The notes under the pieces were generated by a model, which was not told where the DNA came from, searched no databases, and worked only from the letters and a program-made list of their open reading frames with translations. This document shows positions 56,547 through 64,000 of a stretch of 64,000 nt of DNA, one piece after another. The position numbers and the translations under genes are program-made. Within the stretch, counting starts at the first letter, position 1. The number at the start of each line of letters is the position of its first letter. The DNA lies in NCBI RefSeq assembly GCF_000149955.1, contig NC_030996.1, positions 1,009,467 through 1,073,466 on the forward strand. The letters are read 5' to 3'. This stretch comes from Fusarium oxysporum f. sp. lycopersici 4287 (lineage: Eukaryota > Ascomycota > Sordariomycetes > Hypocreales > Nectriaceae).

Positions 56547-56799
56547 GCTTCAGAATCAATTCAAATGACAATCAGAGCACGGGTTGGCTTATTGTAAGAG
56601 TCGGAAATATGGCGATAGTGAGGGGTAAGTAACTCGTCGTGAGCGATTTGTCAGCATCGAGAATGAGTCAATTAAAATCCGATGTCAGGCGGATATCTGA
56701 CTGTATTGCCAGATTGATATGCATAAATATCTTGATTTCTATAGGAACAGTTCCATTTGGTGCGACTTCTACCGGACATCCCGTCGGTGACAGACAGCC

Positions 56800-58527
56800 T
56801 TAGACGACCCGACCCTTGGTCTGCTTAATGTTGATGATGTTAATGTTCTTCCACATGACTACCCCAAGAATTCCAAGGGCCCAGACGGCAGTGCCAGCAA
56901 TGAACAAGTATTTGTGTGCGTCGCCATAGGCATGTTGGATTGCCAGCCGAGTCGAAGATCCAACGGGGTAAGATAGTTGGGTCACAATGTCCATCGCAAT
57001 CATGGGCAGATTAGGAAGATCCTCCTCAGGGAGATACTCCGCAAGCTTCTTGGGGAGAATATCTTGCCAGATAGCAGATGACACAGTCAATCCAACGGCC
57101 GATCCAATACTGGCACACATGGAGACCAGCGCGATAGACACGGCAAAATACTGCTGCTCTTGGACAGCGGCAAGAATGGCGATCTCGGCAGTAATCATGA
57201 TGGCGCCGCTTCCAAAGGCGATAAATATTTGAGACATGGCGATGTAGCCAATACTTTGATCAGGTTGACGGAAATAGATCATCAGGCCAGATCCGAGGAT
57301 GGATAGAGGAAGCGCCACGTAGAGGGTGACAGCTTTATAGTTCCCAGTGTAAGACATCACCATGCCGACGAAGATGGCGAAAATGAAGCCGCCAACGGTG
57401 TATGTTGATACAACGTAGCTAGCACGTGTGACAGTGAGGTTGTTGACGACCTGAAGGATGGAGCTGAAGTACATGCCCCAACACATGTAGCTGAAGAAGA
57501 GGGTGAAGGAGAGGAGACAAGCACCAGCCACTGTGCGATCCTGAAGAAATCTCCAAGGAATAAAAGAAACTTTGGCGAAGAACCTTTCCCAAATGCCGAA
57601 GAAGATTAGAAGTAGGATCCCGAAAACAAAGAAACAAATGATCATGGTTGAGCCAAATCCTTTAGCTTGCAAGGCGTAGAGATTGAATGGCAGGAGGAAA
57701 AGTGCAACGCCAGCTGAGAGGCTAAGAAGACCAACAACGTCAAACTCGCGAATGTAGTAAGAAAAGCCCTGTGATTCTCGCTTCGGGATGATGCCTTGCT
57801 TCTTGGCTCTCAGGTAATGATGCATGAAGAGGCCAAACAAGGGAATGGTAACACCTGGAACAAGGATACTCTCCATGCCGAAGGCCCATCTCCAACCAGC
57901 CCCGTTCAAGAATGCCGTAGAGATTGGACCACCCAGCCATGCTGTAATGATGCTCGGAGAGCCGCAAAGAGACTGGATTAGACCTCGATGCCGAAGAGAG
58001 GTAGTATCAGCGATAAAGACGCTAAGACTGTAGCCAACTCCATTGATGCCGACGGTGTAAAAGACTTGGGATGCAGCATAAGCTTCAACATTGTTGCAGG
58101 CAGCCGACATGATCAGTCCAAGAGTTGCAAGAGTAGCGCAGAACAAGAAGCCCTGAGGTCGGCCGAAGATGTCGAGAGTCTTTGCGATACTCAGATTGGT
58201 GACACCTCCAATGACAGAGCTCATCACGCTCGTAGTCGGCGTGAGAGAGTGCATTGCGAAAGCGGATGTGACATATGGGATCAAAGCGCTGCTGATACCC
58301 GAGACAAGACCTTGGACGAAGTAGACGAGCCAGATCAGAACAAAAGCGACCATCAGCGCGGTTCTGGACCACGAGAGCGTAACGGCCTCGATGTTTTGTA
58401 CGCCATGCTGGAAGTTGACGTCTATCGCATCGTTGACAGAACTTTCTGTGTCTCTATCAGGGCCGTCGTGGGGATTGTCGTGGACTTGGTGCAGCACCTT
58501 CGTATCGGAATCGACCGTGGAGGACAT
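56800..58527 (-). CDS. ARN/SIT-family siderophore-iron-type MFS transporter
   Basis: The single-exon 575-aa carrier has about 14 hydrophobic segments and a hydrophilic acidic N-terminus. Pattern: WSRTALMVAFVLIWLVYFVQ, SSALIPYVTSAFAMHSLTPT, SIAKTLDIFGRPQGFLF, GINGVGYSLSVFIADTTSLR and RGLIQSLCGSPSIITAWLGG. This matches fungal siderophore-iron transporters (SIT/Arn, MirB-like), which take up ferric-siderophore complexes with protons; some members move other compounds. The start at 58525-58527 (MSSTVDSDTK) fits; the longer upstream frame is likely UTR. It lies downstream of the NRPS-like gene on the same strand, 915 bp apart, but no iron GATA-cluster analysis was possible by eye. Confidence 0.9.
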   Translation of the reverse strand: MSSTVDSDTKVLHQVHDNPHDGPDRDTESSVNDAIDVNFQHGVQNIEAVTLSWSRTALMVAFVLIWLVYFVQGLVSGISSALIPYVTSAFAMHSLTPTTSVMSSVIGGVTNLSIAKTLDIFGRPQGFLFCATLATLGLIMSAACNNVEAYAASQVFYTVGINGVGYSLSVFIADTTSLRHRGLIQSLCGSPSIITAWLGGPISTAFLNGAGWRWAFGMESILVPGVTIPLFGLFMHHYLRAKKQGIIPKRESQGFSYYIREFDVVGLLSLSAGVALFLLPFNLYALQAKGFGSTMIICFFVFGILLLIFFGIWERFFAKVSFIPWRFLQDRTVAGACLLSFTLFFSYMCWGMYFSSILQVVNNLTVTRASYVVSTYTVGGFIFAIFVGMVMSYTGNYKAVTLYVALPLSILGSGLMIYFRQPDQSIGYIAMSQIFIAFGSGAIMITAEIAILAAVQEQQYFAVSIALVSMCASIGSAVGLTVSSAIWQDILPKKLAEYLPEEDLPNLPMIAMDIVTQLSYPVGSSTRLAIQHAYGDAHKYLFIAGTAVWALGILGVVMWKNINIINIKQTKGRVV

Positions 58528-59441
58528 GATGCGAGAACAACAGTAGGCAGGGATGCCAAGGCTACTCGAAGATGACTGTACTGATTGGGATTGAATAAAG
58601 ACAAACTGGACAGGTTTGGTGGATGATTGAGGTGAGAAAGGCAGTCGTTGTGGAGGGAAAAGATCGAAGGTAGGAGTGTAAAAACGCGACTTCACATTTA
58701 AAGGACCGATGGTATTGTTGCCACGACAAAGATACCGCAGAAAACGTGAATCTAAAACAGATACCTTCTCATTCTCACCCTGTCTCAAGAGTTCTGATTG
58801 ACAAAATAACCCTTGCGGCTGGTGCTGAGTTACTGGTATCAACATCATGCTGATGCCCACCAATCAAGATTTAGCTCAAATTCTCTCAAATCACCAAACA
58901 CAGCGAAAATTTCGTTCCAGCCACCTGCTGTCGTATCCAAACAACCCTTGGAGCTTAGTGTTATCGTATCGCCAAGCCTTGAAAGCTAATTGTCTAGATC
59001 ATCGTGGCATGCGATGGGATGGAGCTTGCATGTGCAGGACTAGCGCTTGGGTCTGCTCGGGTATGAGCAAGTTGTTGTTGGCGCTGTCTTGAGGACCCCC
59101 TGTATTGACGCAGAGCTAATTTGAGCTGCCTGACAGCTGACAGGGCTAGATTATCCTTGTGAATCAAACTGTTGTCGAGATTCATAGTTGGAGACCTTTC
59201 AACAGCGAGCGTGCAGAGAATGTCTACCTAAGTTTAGTCCAAAGGGCTGTCTAAGCTTATCATAAATTATCCTAAACTTGTCCAAGTATTTCCATCTTTT
59301 AGGATGATGATAGAAGCTCAACTTGCCGCTCAGTTTCGAGGTTAGTTGGAAGAAGTGCAAGGCAAATCTTATCTCTCTATCATAAATCTCTCAGTATCTA
59401 TGCAGGTTACTCCTTATACTCGAGCTTGTCCAACCTAGAGC
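58528..59441. other. Intergenic region, 0.9 kb
   Basis: Promoter of the siderophore-type transporter and the 3' flank of the NRPS-like gene. No CGGTTCGG element was found. No gene was seen. Confidence 0.4.
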
Positions 59442-62400
59442 TCAAGCTCGCTTATGATCCAACAGGACTGCATACTTAGTGAACTCCTCATCACTCATGA
59501 GCATGTTTAATTCCTCCGGCAAGGTTCCGAGCACGAGCTCCACGCCACCATCCTTTCTCATCGGAGAGATGACCAAGAACCGGAATCGTCTATGGCCACG
59601 TTCAATCTGTGGCCGCATTGCTTCTGGGCTACCCCCTTCAAATAATGAGTCACCAAATGAGATGTCGCTTGTCTGAAACAGCATCATGTTGGATATCATG
59701 GCGTTCATGTGCTCGAGACCCATGTTTGCTGTTGCAGGCTTGCTATAGTCTGTCATAGAACGCAATAGAGTAAATGTGTCATGGACGACTGACGGTGTGA
59801 TTCGTGCAGCTGCTTCTCGGATCACGCGCGCAATCTGTGAGATGTTGGTTTCGGGAGAGCAGAGCGTTTCGATAGGCATGACGGGGCGGTTCATAACGAG
59901 CAAACTGCCCATGTAGGACGACGGTAGCAGTGATGAGAAGTAAGCCCGACCGTCAATTGGCATTTCGAGAATTGACAGCTCGTCAGGCTGAAACGTCTGG
60001 TTCCTGATCTCCTTGGCCACTCTGTATCTAGATCTGATCGATGCACGCCAGAAAAAGGCTTGCACAATATCAATCACTGATACAGAGACACCCTTGACCC
60101 CAGTGTCTGGGAGAGCTTCTTGCTTTAGTCTATGGATACTCTCCCCCGAAAGAAGGAAGACTGTAGTGTTAAGCGATCGCTCGCTTGGAGCAGCGGGCCA
60201 TACTGAGCTTCCAGGGAACACAGGGGCAGGAGGAAGAGTATTCTGCGTAGCACGGGGCTTTTCAGCAGTCATGATCTCGTTGTGAGAAGCTGTCCCATTG
60301 CGCAAGTTGACGCCGATCTCGGTTGTGAATGGAAGAAAGCCCCAAGTGCCAGGATCAACCTCATGAACCGGCTTCGCATATCCTTCCTGCTCCCAAATAA
60401 TCTCAGGAAGATCATGATTGAAGCTTTCGGGGTCAAACCAGTCACATGTCGCCGTCTCATCGCCGTCAAGATACCGACAGCACTCAGCCCATACTCTAAT
60501 TGCTACCATGACGCCAACGGCATCAAGACAAGTATGAATGAAGTTGGTAGCCAGAATACATCCCCCTCCAACGAAATTGGCTTGTGCGACAAGTATATCT
60601 GCTGGCATTGGAGGGAAAGGTGGGCAATCCAGGACAAGGTCATCGCTGAACAAAGATGGCGAGAAGCCCGCTTGACGCATCTCCTGAAATGACGGAAGGA
60701 CCTGAGAAAGGTCTTTGTACAGTAACTGTCTGGGCTTGGAAGAGGCTGATAGTGGGTGAGGAGGGATTGTAATACGATATTCGCCTTTCTTATACCCAAA
60801 CTCGTGCTCTGAGGCAAGCATCATCTTCCCGTCAAGCTCGGGAATGATCTCGAATGCGCGAACAAGCCCAGCTTGTAACTTGGCAAAGGCTTCTTCGAAG
60901 CTGACACCTGGCCGAAGAGCGAAGTAGAAGTTGAGACCCATGTAGTGATTGGGATTGACAGCGTCGAACGGGTTCATTTTGGATCCCAGACGTCGCTTGC
61001 GATCAGCTATAATATTCTTCATCTTTTCCGACTCCATGTCTGAACATGGTGTTTCCGCTGTTGTCTTTGTCTCTGCATCGCTCACTGAATCTGCCGCGAT
61101 CTTCCTGGCCTTATCCCCTTCTAAGATCTTGAGAAGCTGGACGGAAAATTCCTCTATTGTTGGATGGGCATATAGATGGCGGGGAGCGAGTCTTTCCTCA
61201 AGCCCTGTAACGGCACGGATAATTCTGATGACGCGAAAAACGAGAAGAGAGTCCAAGCCGAGGTCAAAGACGTCCTCATCGGCCGGAAAATCGTCAACCT
61301 CTGGCAAAACAGACCGCATAACACGAGAGACCGAGTCGCTTATGGTGTCAATTGATGTAGTGTCAATCGAGAATGCATCAAAATCCTCATCCTCAGCTTC
61401 TTCATCTCGAGAGAAATAGAAGAGCTCGATGAAATCTGCATACAGATCTAGAGTGGCGCGGCGTTTGATGGTCTGTTTGTCTGTCCGGATGAAGGGCCTG
61501 TCTGCCTCCGAGAAGGCTATATACTCTCTTTGGAGTCGAGTTTTCTGGAAAGTGGAGTTGTTTGCCCTCTCGACGATCGCCCAGATGCTATCGAACAACT
61601 CGTTGTTCTTCTCACTGTGGTCCTTGAGCTCAATCAGAAGACCGGCTTGGGGCTTCCCGGTGCCGATCATAAGGCAGCCCTCGACTGCAGGATGCGTCGT
61701 GACCAAAGCCTCTGTGTCCAAGGGAGAGATCTTGTAGCCGTTGGAAAGAACAACGACATCATCACTTCTGCCGCTAAAGGCCCAAAGGTTGGGCTTCGTT
61801 GGGTGTCTGATGTAAAGATCCTTCAAATTGACCGAGTCCTGGTCAGGGAAGGTATAGAATATGCCCTGGAAAAGAGCCCAGTGCTCGTTGCGGTGTACCC
61901 AGTGTTCGTATACACCAGGCTGCACCTCTTTGAACTCAAATCCTGAGTAGGGATGAAAAGCAAACCAATGCCAGTCTTCTCTCGGAACCCAAAGATTGCC
62001 GATGAAGAGACCTTCCGTTGTGCCCGTGAGGTTGAGTACCCTGACTACTTCATTGACCTTGGAGACAATGACAGGGCTGACGGGACCTGAAGATGAGGGT
62101 CAGTGATTCACGCCCACGGCCATTTGATATGGATTAAAACTACTGACCGCCGGAGGCACAAATGAACTTGGAAGACTCGAATTTGGCCAACACTTCTGGG
62201 TTCTCGCCTAGTTCGTCCACAAGTGAAGGCACCATACTCCAGATGTCGATATGATCAGCGAGTGACTCGATCAGTCCGAGATTGGGTAAGACGCCCGAAG
62301 GTCCAAGAATACAATGAAGATTGAATAAGGAAGGCATAAGTATATCCATAATTACACCGGCGCCCTATCTTCGTCGTTAGCTGGAGCAGCTTGCCCGCAG

Positions 62401-63288
62401 GTACACTTACATGGCTCATCGGAAAGGAGGAGTAGATCCTATCACCTTCGTTCCAATTGTCCGTCCAAGGAGCCAATCCACCATCACCTTCAATGGGAGG
62501 TAGCAGTCTCACGGCATCCATGGTACCGATCAAGCCGTGCGTCCATAGAATCGGCTTTGGCACGCCAGTAGTTCCCGAAGTGTGCAATATGCAAAATGGC
62601 TCGTTGATGACACTCTCGAAAGCCTTACCAAACACAAACAGCTCCGTTGAATCGGCTTCCAGAAGCTCATCTACACTTGGGAGTTCGAGAACTCTCATGT
62701 ACTTCTCCTGTAAAATCCCTTCCACTAGGGGGAGCATTGCTTGCTCTCGGGGCTTCACCCAAATACTGCAATCTGAAGCATTGAGAACAGCTAATGCACC
62801 GGTGATATTGTTCTTGGGCGAAAGGAAGAGGGCCTGTTTGAACTCATTTAGCATCGTTTGTACAATAATGGGTTCTAGGACAACTTACAGCACAGCCAGC
62901 CTTGACAGCACCATAGGTCAACAGCACATGCCGAATGTCATCTGAACCTGTGTGAGGTCTATTTATGTAATTCATGAAAGTCGAGTGTGTACTTACGAGG
63001 TCCGATGTAACCCAAAGCTTGGATCTTCGGCGGCTTCTGTGTTACAGCATGCTCCTGTGCCAGATCGCCGTTCGGAGCTCCATTCATTCCATTGAGATGC
63101 TTATGGAGCCACCATGCTGTTTTGTCAACGGCCCGTCCAAAGGCTTGTGCAGTGATATGCTTAAACTTTGGGGCACCATCGGAAAGGCTGGCAATGGAGT
63201 AGACAACGCGTTCTGGATCCGCCACCGCCAGGCGATCAAGAATCTGGGGAATAAGTCTCCTCCCATATAAGGAATCAGTGTCAACCAT
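59442..63288 (-). CDS. NRPS-like enzyme: adenylation - carrier - BAHD-type acyltransferase
   Basis: Six exons (62997-63288, 62889-62947, 62411-62833, 62148-62364, 59442-62086; the first is 5') with GT-AG introns of 46-61 bp join into one frame of 1,211 aa. In fact five exons are listed because the long last exon is uninterrupted. The adenylation domain shows LHTSGTTGVPKPILWTHG, LTGTTEGLFIGNLW and FSGRSDDVVVLSNGYKISP. The carrier has the phosphopantetheine site DVFDLGLDSLLVFRVIR. The C-terminal about 450 residues are a pfam02458-like acyltransferase with HxxxD as HTCLD (in NFIHTCLDAVGV) and a DFGWG-like DISFGDSLFEGG. No condensation, reductase or thioesterase domain is present. It probably activates a carboxylic acid, holds it as thioester and transfers it to an alcohol or amine. 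Product unknown. Confidence 0.9.
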
Positions 63289-64000
63289 TCTGAGCAATAG
63301 ATGAGGACCTTTCAAGATGAGTGAATGATACACAGAGACCTTACGGTGAGTTTGGCAGTGTCAGCCTTATCTCGGTGTTGAATTGACGAACTGACACGTA
63401 AAAAATATGTGAGACCTTGATTCTAGGCGTCAGAAATCTTAGAGCGGCTTTAGATGAGTTTATCATAATAAATCCTAAACTTTGGCAATTTGTTTTCTTC
63501 ACCCTAAAGATACTCTAAGGACCTGCATTATCTTCAGATGGGTTTTATTCGGCACAGGGGCTGGAGAGTTCGAGTCCCATCCAATTTAAACATGTGGTAT
63601 GATGAGAAACGAACTCATTCTCGCTCACAAGAAACTTTCTTTTTTTTCGGTTAACGCCACCAACCAGAAGCTCATATGCCATCCTTGTGTATAATTTCAC
63701 AAAATCAATAATTGGCGACACGACATTTGAGCACATTGTTTAGTGTCTTGATGCATGTAACTTGCTCAGTTCCCCCTGTCCACGCTTGATCACCCCGGAT
63801 CGTGAGCATATAATCAGCCTCAAGTGGATACCCGTTGCGCAGTTTCTCACAGCCACGCTGAACCCCCCTGCCGGCTATACGAGACCCTGCTTATCGAATC
63901 ACAGACTCAACACAGTTGATGTTCCTGCAGCTTGTCACTTCAGTACATACCCCGACACCAGAATATCGTCAGATCGGTCGAATCCTCTAGCTGAATTGGT
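63289..64000. other. Intergenic region at the right edge
   Basis: Promoter of the NRPS-like gene, AT-rich, without the CGGTTCGG element. The open frame 63545-63736 (minus) is unconvincing. No complete gene is seen before the window ends. Confidence 0.4.

Noticed and set aside
63560..63585. tRNA T-loop-like stretch (gttcgagtccc)
   Set aside because: No matching acceptor, D or anticodon arms are present around it.
63545..63736. 63-aa minus-strand open frame near the right edge
   Set aside because: Short, no domain, and situated in AT-rich spacer.

Overview
The window looks like a chromosome segment of a filamentous ascomycete, most likely Fusarium or a close Hypocreales relative. The reasons are genes with short (46-112 bp) GT-AG introns and CTAAC/CTGAC-type branch points, Zn2Cys6 and bZIP/DUF3425 regulators, many MFS carriers, secreted carbohydrate-active enzymes, and a Fot/pogo-type transposon inserted at a TA. 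The species call rests on gene style, not on a database match. A 434-base run of N (25414-25847) marks an assembly gap.

Layout. 0.6-6.6 kb: a GPI-anchored GH76 wall mannosidase, a small mitochondrial-type protein and a DHA1 MFS carrier, followed by 2.4 kb of empty DNA. 9-16 kb: a tandem-DUF427 protein, an isoamyl-alcohol-oxidase-like flavoenzyme, an RTA1-type membrane protein and a Zn2Cys6 regulator. 16.4-20.3 kb: a graveyard of decayed carbohydrate enzymes (a GH78 alpha-rhamnosidase and the end of a GH43 protein). The GH78 remnant is split by an apparently intact 1.86 kb Fot/pogo element with a TA duplication. 20.7-32.3 kb: small hypothetical proteins, a bZIP/DUF3425 factor, an SDR, an NmrA-like protein, a LaeA-like methyltransferase, a stop-interrupted secreted protein, a small zinc-finger protein and a five-exon GH16 glucanase. 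33-37 kb: two identical tRNA-Val(AAC) genes in opposite orientation, either side of a DHA1 multidrug/polyamine-type MFS gene.

The most interesting region is 37-56 kb. Here sit a DHA2 MFS exporter, a Zn2Cys6 regulator, two paralogous PhyH-type Fe(II)/2-oxoglutarate dioxygenases, an FAD monooxygenase, a second MFS carrier and a CocE/NonD (S15) hydrolase. Their upstream regions repeatedly contain the octamer CGGTTCGG; all seven non-coding exact copies I found by eye lie in these promoters, and a 22-bp block is identical in the regulator and monooxygenase promoters. This suggests one co-regulated uptake/oxidation/hydrolysis pathway under its own regulator, with an unknown substrate. Next to it, without that motif, are a DJ-1/PfpI protein, an ARN-family siderophore-type transporter and a 1,211-aa NRPS-like enzyme with the unusual order adenylation - carrier - BAHD-type acyltransferase.

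Three otherwise intact genes (GH76, FAD monooxygenase, MFS at 49.3-51.2 kb) each carry what reads as one extra base in a G or C run. The shared pattern points to sequencing or assembly error rather than three independent gene losses. Exon coordinates were worked out by hand from splice signals and reading-frame continuity.
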